This document shows, piece after piece, positions 56,388-64,000 of a stretch of 64,000 bases of DNA (position 1 is the first letter of the stretch; each line of letters begins with the position of its first letter). The notes beneath the pieces were generated by a model, which was given only the letters and a program-made list of their open reading frames with translations, did not search any database and was not told the DNA's origin. The position numbers were made by a program, and so were the translations under genes. The DNA is from Taibaiella sp. (GTDB lineage Bacteria; Bacteroidota; Bacteroidia; Chitinophagales; Chitinophagaceae), in NCBI GenBank assembly GCA_013815385.1, contig JACDGL010000009.1, positions 87,083-151,082 of the forward strand, given 5' to 3'.

Positions 56388-57434
56388 TTATTCAGCAACT
56401 GCACCACCGCAACTACTCCCAGACCCTGCTGTACAGCCATAGCAATGCTGTTTTACAATAATATTACGGTTCTCAAATGCCTGAAGATCAAACTGCGAAA
56501 TATGTTGTTTACCAGCACAGGCGATCTTAAGGTCTAGCATCTGGTTGAAATCACAGTCGTACAGGTAGCCGTCCCAGCCGATTGACAGTGTATTCCTGCA
56601 CATCACATTAAGCGCCGCGACGGGGTTGAACGCGTTTATTAGCTTGCTCATGTACTCCTCATAGTTACCCGACACAAGCAGGTAATCGAGGTAGCGGCTT
56701 ATAGGTATATTGGTAATTGCAAACAAGCTATTGAACTCTATCTGGTAGTGTTTCATAAGCTCGCTCTTATATTCCTTCTCAAGCGAGACTTGCGATGGAG
56801 GCAGAAATGCACCTGCAGGGTTATATACCAGGTTAAGAATAAGCCCCGTACCTGGTTTGCCATAGCCTACATCGTTAAGCATCTGTAGTGCTTTAATTGA
56901 GTCTTCAAACACTCCATTGCCTCGCTGCCTGTCTGTACGGTCCTGCGTATAAAAAGGGAGTGATGATACTACTTCAATATTATTATCCTTGTAGAACTGT
57001 GGCAGGTCATGGTACTTTTTATTCGCAAGGATGATTGTAAGATTGCAGCGAACAATTACATGCCTGTTTAGGCGTTTTAGCTCAGTAACAAACCATCTGA
57101 ATTCAGGGTTCATTTCTGGCGCGCCTCCTGTCAGATCAACTGTTTTTAAAGATGGATTAGCGCGTATCACATCAAGGCATTCCTGCATCGTAGCCCGTGT
57201 CATTATTTCTTTTCTGTCAGGCCCCGCATCCACATGGCAGTGTGTGCATACCTGGTTGCACATTTTGCCCATGTTCACCTGAAATATCTCTATCCCCGTA
57301 GGTTTTAAGGGCATCAGGCCTATTTCCTTAAGCTTCTGTGCAAAGGGCGGAAAGCGTTCCGGATCGTTTTGCAATACTTCCAGTTGATGATCAGAATCAG
57401 CAAGGAAGTGCGCTAATGCTTTTAATGATTTCAT
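56388..57434 (-). CDS. arsS: Arsenosugar biosynthesis radical SAM protein ArsS
   Basis: 348 residues. Radical SAM cluster motif CNQVCTHCHVDAGPDRKEIM (CxxxCxxC) after GIEIFQVNMGKM; VDLTGGAPEMNPEF binds SAM; the C-terminal SPASM-like Cys set is MCRNTLSIGWDGYLYDCDFN and HCYGCTAGSGSSCGG. ArsS joins dimethylarsenite to the 5'-deoxyadenosyl group of SAM, the committed step to arsenosugars. Gap to the AhpD-like gene is 38 bp. Confidence 0.95.
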   Translation of the reverse strand: MKSLKALAHFLADSDHQLEVLQNDPERFPPFAQKLKEIGLMPLKPTGIEIFQVNMGKMCNQVCTHCHVDAGPDRKEIMTRATMQECLDVIRANPSLKTVDLTGGAPEMNPEFRWFVTELKRLNRHVIVRCNLTIILANKKYHDLPQFYKDNNIEVVSSLPFYTQDRTDRQRGNGVFEDSIKALQMLNDVGYGKPGTGLILNLVYNPAGAFLPPSQVSLEKEYKSELMKHYQIEFNSLFAITNIPISRYLDYLLVSGNYEEYMSKLINAFNPVAALNVMCRNTLSIGWDGYLYDCDFNQMLDLKIACAGKQHISQFDLQAFENRNIIVKQHCYGCTAGSGSSCGGAVAE

Positions 57435-57472
57435 GGTTTCTATACCTCACAAATGTTTATTTGAGCTAACAC

Positions 57473-57811
57473 TTACATTGCTATCTTTTTCACTTTATTC
57501 ATCATTTGCACACCATGCACAAGTGATGCCCCCCCTCGTATTGCAGCCGATACATGCACTGCCTCCATCATCTGCGCCTCGCTCCACCCTTTTTCAAATG
57601 CGTCGCTACTATAGGCATCTATACAATAAGGACATTGCACCGCATGTGCCACGGCAAGCGCTATTAAAGATTTTTCCCTTGCTGATAAAGCGCTTTCTTT
57701 AAAAACTTCTCCATACCAGGCAAAAAATTTATCCCCCATTTCTTTCTGGAAGTCACTTATGTTCCCGAATTTGGCGAGGTCCTCGGCGTTATAATAATTG
57801 TTGGTAGCCAT
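57473..57811 (-). CDS. Arsenosugar-associated AhpD-like peroxidase
   Basis: 112 residues, carboxymuconolactone decarboxylase/AhpD fold. CxxC motif HAVQCPYCIDAYSSDAFEKG with the downstream His region. It is the family almost always found next to ArsS, thought to be a thiol peroxidase or reductase acting on arsenic intermediates. Complete. Confidence 0.9.
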   Translation of the reverse strand: MATNNYYNAEDLAKFGNISDFQKEMGDKFFAWYGEVFKESALSAREKSLIALAVAHAVQCPYCIDAYSSDAFEKGWSEAQMMEAVHVSAAIRGGASLVHGVQMMNKVKKIAM

Positions 57812-57877
57812 AAAGCATTAATTGTTTAATAGAAGATTAAACCTATCTACGGAAATAAAAAAATACAAGTTGGGAGA

Positions 57878-58549
57878 TCAGAAAGAAACCGGCGGGGCCC
57901 TTAGTGGACGGTCGCTAAAGATAAAAGAGGAGACGTGCAACTCCCGTAATAATGAATAAAATAGCCTTCCGCAGGAAATAATGTAAATAAGAAAATTCCG
58001 AATGGCAGATGTTAATGACAGAGAGGCAACCACTTGATTGATGTCCTTACAATCATTAATGTCATGCAAACGGCTCAAAATAGCAGCGCACTCATACGAG
58101 CATAATGCTGAAAATAGATTTTGGGATTGCCAGGGAAGTGCCTGGAATGCATCACTATTAAATATGGACCTATTAATGCCTATCAGGTATGCTCCACCCC
58201 GTGTATCGGGGCCTATGACGAGGCGGTTTGTCTGTAACAGCGCAATTGCATTTTTTAAATGCTTTTTGTCCAATTGCGGACAATCATTGCCCAATACAAT
58301 AACATTTTCAAAATCATACTGTAATACGGAGTTCACCGCATTAGAAAGGCGCTCTCCAAAAGTATTGCCTTCCTGGCAAAGCTCATCATAGATAAAATAT
58401 GGTAAACCACTATTTTCTGCTAATGAAATAACCTTTTCATTGAGACGGGCTAATAACTCAATATTGCTTGGCGCATGGTTTGCGAAATGTTTGAAATTGT
58501 TTTCAACCATCGCGGAGCGCGTAAATATGAGAATAGCTGTACCCGGCAT
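57878..58549 (-). CDS. DUF2064/TIGR04282-like glycosyltransferase, second copy
   Basis: 223 residues: ILIFTRSAMVENNFKHFANH, FGERLSNAVNSVLQYDFENV, IVLGNDCPQLDKKHLKNAIA and GPDTRGGAYLIGIN. The NxD and GPDxxGG motifs match the family though the start is diverged (RSAMVEN instead of RKPELGK). A hydrophobic extension follows at the end (FLIYIISCGRLFYSLL). It probably has a substrate different from the copy at 44242. Confidence 0.82.
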   Translation of the reverse strand: MPGTAILIFTRSAMVENNFKHFANHAPSNIELLARLNEKVISLAENSGLPYFIYDELCQEGNTFGERLSNAVNSVLQYDFENVIVLGNDCPQLDKKHLKNAIALLQTNRLVIGPDTRGGAYLIGINRSIFNSDAFQALPWQSQNLFSALCSYECAAILSRLHDINDCKDINQVVASLSLTSAIRNFLIYIISCGRLFYSLLRELHVSSFIFSDRPLRAPPVSF

Positions 58550-58618
58550 TTTACTATTTACGAATTTTTAAACTTTGAGGTTTGCATAGTTACATATATA
58601 TGTATATTATATATAAAT

Positions 58619-58970
58619 TTATCTCCTTAAGGTTTTTATATAAGCAGTTACTTGCTGTATTTGCCCTTCTGTGAGTGAGTTTTGATAAGAGGGCATAGGT
58701 CTTTTACCCTCATTAATTAATTTAATTATTGCAGCGTCATCCCAGCACGCTGATATGCAAATTCTTAGCTTTGAACATTCCCTTGGTTCCATCTAAACCG
58801 TGGCAGCGGCTGCACTTTTTACTATAAACATCCTTGCCCGTTAATTCATGTGCTTGCGAGTACACACTGGAGACCATTGATGCAAACATCAACGATATCA
58901 ATGCATATCCAAAATACTTTTTCTTTAGCTTGTAAACAGATATCAATTCAGGCACAAACCCAATATACAT
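58619..58970 (-). pseudogene. c-type cytochrome with a one-base frameshift
   Basis: From the ATG at 58968-58970 a signal/anchor (KKYFGYALISLMFASMVSSV) is followed by the heme motif CSRCH and KAKNLHISVL, then GGA TGA stops. Dropping one G of the GGG run at 58741-58743 continues DDAAIIKLINEGKRPMPSYQ and NSLTEGQIQQVTAYIKTLRR to TAA at 58619, with the axial Met in RPMPSY. The restored protein is a full monoheme cytochrome c. Either a recent mutation or a sequencing error. Confidence 0.85.
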
Positions 58971-59079
58971 AATATTTTGATGGTTGCTACCAAACTACAC
59001 TCTTCACTAAAAAAAACGACCTGGCTAACATGGCTAAGGCTTTGGCCCCCCTTGCCCATATCAGCATTCTGCAACAGTT

Positions 59080-59111
59080 GGTCGCCGCCAATGGATGCAT
59101 TGGCGGCGACC
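59080..59111 (-). terminator. Strong hairpin behind the lipoprotein gene
   Basis: GGTCGCCGCCAATG-catc-CATTGGCGGCGACC, perfect 14-bp stem, 18 bp after the minus-strand stop at 59129. No T run, so termination efficiency is uncertain. Confidence 0.65.
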
Positions 59112-59128
59112 TTGTAGATGAGAACTTA

Positions 59129-59614
59129 TTATTGCGTTACCGCGTTAGCAGAGATTTTTACGCTATCGGTCGTCGTTGACAGATTTTGCGCCCAGGTATC
59201 AGGCATAGATATGGATACTTTCCCTCCCGTTACCGTTATTGTAGCATTAACATTACCGGTACTTGTGCTGGCATAAGTAGTGTTTGAGCTGCCATTGATA
59301 TTCGAAGAGACCATCTGTACCTCATTGCCCGAGTCGCTTACGCCATCTACCACCCGGTAGCTACCACTGACGGTAGGCATTTTAAAGAAGATAAAACTTA
59401 TGGTGTTTATGCTGGCGCCTGACTGACCAGTAGATGCCAGGAGCTGCCAGGTACCTGATGATGCTGGGGCCAGCACTGTTACAACATTGTAAGTATTGCT
59501 GCCTACCTTCCAGCTTCCTTTACCGCTGCCGGTAGTGCTGCTCGAAGAGCTCTTTTTACACGAGGTTCCGAACAGGATGCCAAGGGCGATAAATCCGAGA
59601 AATGATTTTTTCAT
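59129..59614 (-). CDS. Lipoprotein with small beta-sandwich domain
   Basis: 161 residues. Signal peptide MKKSFLGFIALGILFGTSC with lipobox GTSC, then KKSSSSSTTGSGKGSWKVGS, a serine-rich linker. The body (WQLLASTGQSGASINTISFI; GNVNATITVTGGKVSISMPD) looks like the calycin/DUF6252-type barrels of Bacteroidetes. Function unknown. Its neighbour at 59812 is of the same architecture. Confidence 0.82.
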   Translation of the reverse strand: MKKSFLGFIALGILFGTSCKKSSSSSTTGSGKGSWKVGSNTYNVVTVLAPASSGTWQLLASTGQSGASINTISFIFFKMPTVSGSYRVVDGVSDSGNEVQMVSSNINGSSNTTYASTSTGNVNATITVTGGKVSISMPDTWAQNLSTTTDSVKISANAVTQ

Positions 59615-59811
59615 GTTTATTTTAATTTAGTTATTAAGAGAAAAAATAAATGGCCTTTTTTGAGCATTTGCAATGGATCCCAAACCAAGTAAGTAGAGAT
59701 TGCAAATCCTCATTAATAGAAGTGTAAAAATGAAAATTTAAAAATCACTTTATACAATAGTCCCCTTACACTAGTATAGGCTCAACTGGTAACGACATTT
59801 GAGGTGAATAC

Positions 59812-60312
59812 TTACTGATGAGTTAATTTCGTAACAACCATATGACCTTCAGTAATGGTGTGTGTCGTTGTACCTGTGTAAGGGTATTGCTTACCAACAA
59901 AGTTGAAATCACCAACAATGCTATTCCCGGTTGTGTCACAAGTAGTAATGTTTATCATCCCGGATTGCGAGTCAAAGCTGTTTGGTGCGGAATCAATATA
60001 GGTAAGTAAAGCAGCAACGCCAAGGGTAGGGTCTGCGCTCTGTGTGCCTGTTTTTGGCGTGAAGTGAAACTCCAGCACCTGCTGCCCACCTTTGAAGGCA
60101 TAGACATCCATCTCGCGGTGGCTGCCGGTCGTGTACAGCGTTGCGTTTGCTGAATCTACCGTAATGGTAGCGCCACCATCCACTTTATAGGTGAAGCCGG
60201 TTGGCGTCGGAGTTGGAGTAGGAGTTGGAGTTGTGCTGCTCTTGGAGCACGATGTGATGCCTAGAGCGATGAAAAGTAATGCGCGCGTAGCGATTGTAGA
60301 AAGTTTTTTCAT
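59812..60312 (-). CDS. Lipoprotein with Thr-Pro repeat linker
   Basis: 166 residues. Lipobox GITSC after MKKLSTIATRALLFIAL; then a (TP)n linker (TTPTPTPTPTPTG), encoded by a 12-bp repeat in DNA at 60203-60231. The body (YKVDGGATITVDSANATLYT; QVLEFHFTPKTG; GMINITTCDTTGNSIVGDFN) resembles DUF6252-like domains. Immediately downstream of the response regulator gene, with a palindrome between them. Confidence 0.82.
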   Translation of the reverse strand: MKKLSTIATRALLFIALGITSCSKSSTTPTPTPTPTPTGFTYKVDGGATITVDSANATLYTTGSHREMDVYAFKGGQQVLEFHFTPKTGTQSADPTLGVAALLTYIDSAPNSFDSQSGMINITTCDTTGNSIVGDFNFVGKQYPYTGTTTHTITEGHMVVTKLTHQ

Positions 60313-60405
60313 TGTTTGCTTTTTTTAGAAAATGTGCCTTTATTAAGTGGGTAAAGGTGCGCATTTCCAAAAGCCTCAACAATAGGTAGTTGTAGCCAAA
60401 GTGCG

Positions 60406-60421
60406 TAGGTATTTATACCTA
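60406..60421. promoter_or_regulatory. Palindrome in front of the lipoprotein gene
   Basis: TAGGTATTTATACCTA, perfect 7-bp arms around TT, between the response regulator (60435) and the lipoprotein (60312). A candidate operator for the regulator; binding not shown. Confidence 0.4.
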
Positions 60422-60434
60422 TTTTCTTGTTCTG

Positions 60435-61115
60435 CTACCCTTCAATGCCATTTTTAATAGCCCATTTTACAAGGCCAACCGTTGTCCGGCAGCCAGTTTT
60501 TTCCAGGATATTCGCGCGGTGATTATCCACCGTCTTTTTGGAGATGAACAGCACCGTGCCGATTTCTTCGCTGGTCTGTTCTTTTACAATCATGGCTAAG
60601 ATCTCCAGCTCACGTGCGCTGAGGATGCGCTGGTAATCTTCTTGCGTCTTGGCCTTTTCGTATTGGCTGTAAATAATGGGCAGTATGGCTTCAGAGAAAT
60701 AAGTGCCACCACCGGTAATGCGGTGGAGCGCCTTCAGCAGCTCTTCCCTGCCGGAGCTTTTGAGGATGTAGCCGTCTGCTTCGGCCATTACCGCTTCTTG
60801 CACGGCAGCCATTGAAGAGTACATGGAAAGCACCAGCACCTGTATGCGCGGATAAGATGCCTTTACCATCTTGCAAAGATCAATACCGGAAAGCAGCGGC
60901 ATAGAAATGTCAGTAAGCAGCACATCATAGTCATCCGGTCTTGAGGCTATCATCTCCATTGCCTGCTGTCCATCCAGGGCTGTGCCTGCTACCCGGTACG
61001 CTTGCTCGCCTGCAAGCATACCGCTAATGCCGTCCACGATCATCTGGTGGTCGTCGGCCAATAGGATGTTGAATGCTGTATAGCGCTCCTCAGCGAGCGG
61101 AAGATTTATGCTCAT
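60435..61115 (-). CDS. NarL/FixJ-type response regulator
   Basis: 226 residues. Receiver domain (about 15-135) with the phosphoacceptor Asp in YDVLLTDISMPLLSGIDLCK and Lys in DGYILKSSGREELLKALHRI. C-terminal LuxR-type HTH LSARELEILAMIVKEQTSEE and KKTVDNHRANILEKTGCRTT. Overlaps the kinase gene by 4 bp. Phosphorylated by the kinase below. Confidence 0.93.
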   Translation of the reverse strand: MSINLPLAEERYTAFNILLADDHQMIVDGISGMLAGEQAYRVAGTALDGQQAMEMIASRPDDYDVLLTDISMPLLSGIDLCKMVKASYPRIQVLVLSMYSSMAAVQEAVMAEADGYILKSSGREELLKALHRITGGGTYFSEAILPIIYSQYEKAKTQEDYQRILSARELEILAMIVKEQTSEEIGTVLFISKKTVDNHRANILEKTGCRTTVGLVKWAIKNGIEG

Positions 61116-63034
61116 TGCGGAATGGTGATTTCAATGTGGGTACCGGATATACGTGCTGATTGCACATCTACACTGCCGTTAAGGAGGTTGACCCGAGCAA
61201 AAATATTTTTCCAGCCAATGCCTTTTGATTCGCCGATACTGTTCGTGTCAAAGCCTTTGCCATTGTCTGTGATTTGAAGAATGATTAGGCTTGCTGACTC
61301 GCTCATTGAAACGTTGATCTCCGAAGCGCCCGAATGCCGCATCATATTTCCCAGCACTTCCTGCACTATGCGATACAGCGAGAGACTGAATGCAACACCA
61401 AATTTCCTGGCGCGCACCTCATCCGAAATATTCAGCCCTACACCTACTTCGCCGGCAGACGATATTTTCTGACACAGGTTTTCCAATCCGCGCACAATAC
61501 CAAAATGAAGGTCTTCCGGAATTAGGTTGTGAGAAATAGTGCGGACTTCCTCCAGCGTTTTGTTTACAAGCTGCGTAGATATTCCTGCACTTTCTTTCAG
61601 CTCTGCCTGGTTTAAATCAGGGAGGGTGCCCAGACGCATCAATACGACCGAAAGCATCTGCCCAATGCTATCGTGCAGGTCGCGGGCAATGCGGATGCGT
61701 TCGTTCTGCTCACCTTCAAAAATTGCGCGGGTAAAGCCCTTCTCCTCTTCTGCTTTATCGCGGATAGCGCGGATGCGCCAGGCCAATGCAAACACAATTG
61801 CGAGTAAGGCGATCATGCCTGCGCTAAAGCCGATTACCCTATTCCGCTCCCGCACGGCTTGGATGCGGGCTATGGATTGCTGCTTACTTTCGTAGCTAAG
61901 GCGATCTCGGTCACGAAGCGCTTTTTGGGTTTCATATTTCGTTTCTGCAACCGCTATCTCGCGTACATAGTTGATATCGCGGCTGGTGTCGGAGAGCTGC
62001 TGATACTCCGCCATATAGCGATTGGCAGCATTGAAGTTGTGCATGGAATCGTAAATATCTATAAGGCTTTCCAATGCTGTTTTCTGCAGGCGCAGGTCGC
62101 CATTCGCCTTCGCTGCTATCAACGATTTTTTGTATTGCAGGATGGCCGCTGCTGTATTTCCTTCTTTCGCATCCAGGTAAGCAATGTTCTGGCGTTCTAC
62201 ATCCATCAGAGAATTATTGCCAAGTGCCTTTGCAATGATCAATGCATCATTGAAATACCTTAACGCCGCGTTATTATCGCCAAGTGCTATGGCTGTTTTA
62301 CCCATATTATTCAGCGTGTTTGCAACGCCTTGCGAATCTCCCTCTTGGCGGTGTATTTCCAGCGCTTTCTTTTGCAGCTCCAGTACCTTTCCATACGCAC
62401 CCATATCGGTATACATGAGCGCCATCGAATTAAATAGGCCGGCTGCCTTATTGCTCTTCGCATCTCTGAGCACGGGATATACTTTGTTGAAATAAGCGAG
62501 CGCCCGCTTATGCTGCTGCATGTGATAGTAGGTATTGCCAATAGCAATATTCATTCTTTGCACATTCTCCACATCCTTTGCCCGATCATAATAACTAAGC
62601 GACTCAAGCTCGTACTTCAAAGCTTCTGCGTAAGCGCCTTTATTACTGTAGCTAACACCTATGTTGCCCAAAATTGCATTGATGATCTTCTCAGATTTGA
62701 GGACTTTAGCTGTAGATAGCCCGATGTTGAAATAAAAAATGGCAGAATCGTAATTGCCTTTTTGCAGTTGATAAACTCCGATTGTATTTGCAAGCTTTGC
62801 TTTTGCCGGGATATCCATCGCATACGCTTCGCTAAGGCCTTCACGGGCATAGGCAACATAGACCTCTGCCTTTGAGTCGGGTATAGCAGTTACAATTTTG
62901 TAGCAAATGTTTGCCCGTTCTTCAGTAGATTTAGCTGCTTTGTAAGCATTTAACAGGCTATCCGATTGCCCCCTCGCATTACATACCAATAATAAGCCTG
63001 ATACAAGGAGAAGAAATATATAGCGAAGGCGCAT
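61112..63034 (-). CDS. TPR-containing sensor histidine kinase
   Basis: 640 residues: signal peptide (1-22), about seven to eight TPR repeats (75-360), a coiled coil, one membrane helix (NRVIGFSAGMIALLAIVFAL), then the HisKA_3 dimerisation domain with phospho-His in RIRIARDLHDSIGQMLSVVL and the ATPase domain (SLYRIVQEVLGNMMRHSGAS N box, ITDNGKGFDTN, KGIGWKNIFARV). Periplasmic TPR sensing; signal unknown. Partner of the response regulator (ATGA overlap). Confidence 0.92.
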   Translation of the reverse strand: MRLRYIFLLLVSGLLLVCNARGQSDSLLNAYKAAKSTEERANICYKIVTAIPDSKAEVYVAYAREGLSEAYAMDIPAKAKLANTIGVYQLQKGNYDSAIFYFNIGLSTAKVLKSEKIINAILGNIGVSYSNKGAYAEALKYELESLSYYDRAKDVENVQRMNIAIGNTYYHMQQHKRALAYFNKVYPVLRDAKSNKAAGLFNSMALMYTDMGAYGKVLELQKKALEIHRQEGDSQGVANTLNNMGKTAIALGDNNAALRYFNDALIIAKALGNNSLMDVERQNIAYLDAKEGNTAAAILQYKKSLIAAKANGDLRLQKTALESLIDIYDSMHNFNAANRYMAEYQQLSDTSRDINYVREIAVAETKYETQKALRDRDRLSYESKQQSIARIQAVRERNRVIGFSAGMIALLAIVFALAWRIRAIRDKAEEEKGFTRAIFEGEQNERIRIARDLHDSIGQMLSVVLMRLGTLPDLNQAELKESAGISTQLVNKTLEEVRTISHNLIPEDLHFGIVRGLENLCQKISSAGEVGVGLNISDEVRARKFGVAFSLSLYRIVQEVLGNMMRHSGASEINVSMSESASLIILQITDNGKGFDTNSIGESKGIGWKNIFARVNLLNGSVDVQSARISGTHIEITIPQ

Positions 63035-63067
63035 TTAGTAAAGATATAAAATCATCTATTACACTTA

Positions 63068-63084
63068 GCGATAACCCGTATCGC
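63068..63084. promoter_or_regulatory. Palindrome upstream of the histidine kinase
   Basis: GCGATA-ACCCG-TATCGC, perfect 6-bp arms, 34 bp before the kinase start. Possible autoregulation site. Confidence 0.35.
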
Positions 63085-63220
63085 CACAATTGCAAAGTGT
63101 TGCTTAATGGATTGTCTGACCTGCAAAGAAATCAAGGGCTTATTAGAATCTGAATTTAAAAAAGCTTGTTGACCTTTGCGTTAGATATATAAATGGAACT
63201 ATAGACAAAAAAATGATTTT

Positions 63221-63841
63221 TTAAGAAGCTTTCCTCCTAAAACTGCAAAAAACGAAGTTTTGTGTTGTATCAAATGGGGTGATATGGTCTTCTACAACAC
63301 ATTGCATTTTATAGAATCCATTTTCAAGTACGGCAGTTAATGTTTCCTCGCTATATTGTTTAATATCAAGCCCACTACATTTTTGGGGACCATCAGTGCT
63401 AAATGTTCCAATGGTTACGTAACCATCTTCCTTAACTGCCTGACGCGCAATCGAAATGTATTTTACAATTTGTGATTCCGTTGTTAAAAAATGAAAAGCA
63501 GCACGGTCATGCCAAAAGTCATAAGTATTAGCTGGCTGAAACTCTGTAATATCACTGATAATCCAATTTACTTTATTCGCTTTTTTGCCAAGTCGCTTTT
63601 TTGCTCTTATTAGAGCCTGTTCGCTAATATCAAGTATGGTTACATCTTCAAAACCCTCGTCAAGTAAATAGTCTACAAGTCTACTATCCCCTCCTCCGAC
63701 ATCAATTATCTTTGCTGATTTGTTTAAATTGGCATAGTGAATAAAGTCAAGTGAAGTTTTAGGTACTACCTGTGTCCAACTTACTTCTTCAGCACGTTTA
63801 GTAGAATAAATCTTCTCCCAATGGTTTTTTTGCTGTTCCAT
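63221..63841 (-). CDS. Class I SAM-dependent methyltransferase
   Basis: 206 residues. HWEKIYSTKRAEEVSWTQVV, SAKIIDVGGGDSRLVDYLLD (SAM motif I), VTILDISEQAL (motif II), IISDITEFQPANTYDFWHDR. It resembles thiopurine/TehB-like methyltransferases. Acceptor unknown. The IS21-like end begins about 50 bp upstream of its start. Confidence 0.88.
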   Translation of the reverse strand: MEQQKNHWEKIYSTKRAEEVSWTQVVPKTSLDFIHYANLNKSAKIIDVGGGDSRLVDYLLDEGFEDVTILDISEQALIRAKKRLGKKANKVNWIISDITEFQPANTYDFWHDRAAFHFLTTESQIVKYISIARQAVKEDGYVTIGTFSTDGPQKCSGLDIKQYSEETLTAVLENGFYKMQCVVEDHITPFDTTQNFVFCSFRRKAS

Positions 63842-63885
63842 TTTATTGTTTGTTATCTACTTGGTAATTTATATGGATATACCGC

Positions 63886-64000
63886 TGATATTGACCACCC
63901 GATTCCGGCGGAATGTGACCAGTGATTCCGCGTCAAATTGACCACCCCGTTCCGGGGCAAACTGACCAGGCATTCCGGGGCAAATTGACCACCCCGAACG
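63886..64000. mobile_element. End of an IS21-like element (partial)
   Basis: TGACCA repeats at 63892, 63916, 63939, 63963 and 63986 (spacing 24, 23, 24, 23), each followed by a variant of CCCCGTTCCGGGGCAAA. Multiple terminal repeats with this consensus are a mark of IS21-family ends in Bacteroidetes, where they bind the IstA transposase. The element would extend to the right beyond the window; no istA/istB frame is inside it. Confidence 0.65.

Noticed and set aside
63886..64000. Iterons of a replication origin
   Set aside because: The 23/24-bp iterations look like iterons, but their sequence and edge position fit IS21-type ends, and there is no rep gene or DnaA box cluster.

Overview
The window looks like chromosomal DNA of a Bacteroidota bacterium, most likely of the Chitinophagales/Chitinophagaceae type. 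The evidence is several Bacteroidetes-type -7 boxes (TAnnTTTG) placed correctly in front of a tRNA, an SRP RNA and protein genes, many short lipoproteins with a Cys lipobox, and family content typical of that phylum (DUF3667, DUF547, DUF5996, a hybrid TPR histidine kinase). No strain can be named from the sequence alone.

Layout. 1-287 is the start of valS on the minus strand. 366-2010 holds a broken HTH gene carrying a dispersed repeat and a 195-bp tandem repeat. 2126-5816 is an AT-rich accessory block of six small plus-strand genes. At least two of these are orphan immunity proteins of polymorphic-toxin systems (NTF2-fold and Imm26), and a 42-bp hairpin repeat lies in front of three genes; no toxin is present. 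5858-20581 is ordinary housekeeping DNA: DUF5996, an MFS pump, an aldehyde dehydrogenase, phosphohexomutase, a transaldolase-like enzyme, a sugar-phosphate isomerase, YraN, PurM, MtaB, the 4.5S SRP RNA and tRNA-Lys(CTT).

20969-31627 is an energy module on the minus strand. It comprises acetate kinase, phosphoketolase and a complete nine-gene N-ATPase operon in the order atpD-C-Q-R-B-E-F-A-G, the laterally transferred, probably Na+-translocating second F-type ATPase. Phosphoketolase makes acetyl phosphate, acetate kinase turns it into ATP, and the N-ATPase can use ATP to pump ions. 32021-33644 has a ferritin-like DUF892 protein, a candidate small RNA behind two palindromic operators, and a beta carbonic anhydrase. 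33877-43295 is a mixed region (esterase, 2OG oxygenase, MtfA-like peptidase, pentapeptide protein, MsrA, fatty acid hydroxylase, outer membrane barrel).

43458-58970 is an extended arsenic metabolism locus. It has ArsM, ArsS, the associated AhpD-like protein, glycosyltransferases of the arsenosugar type (two TIGR04282/DUF2064 and one TIGR04283), a PiT transporter between arsM and arsS, and a membrane Fe-S/flavoprotein/DUF547 trio with further glycosyltransferases, an SDR, a VOC protein and an acyltransferase. Together these suggest methylation of arsenic, adenosylation, and sugar or lipid conjugation. A c-type cytochrome gene at its upstream end carries a one-base frameshift.

59129-63841 has two surface lipoproteins, a TPR histidine kinase/LuxR response regulator pair and a methyltransferase. 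The last ~115 bp show five 23/24-bp iterations typical of the end of an IS21-like element that continues outside the window.
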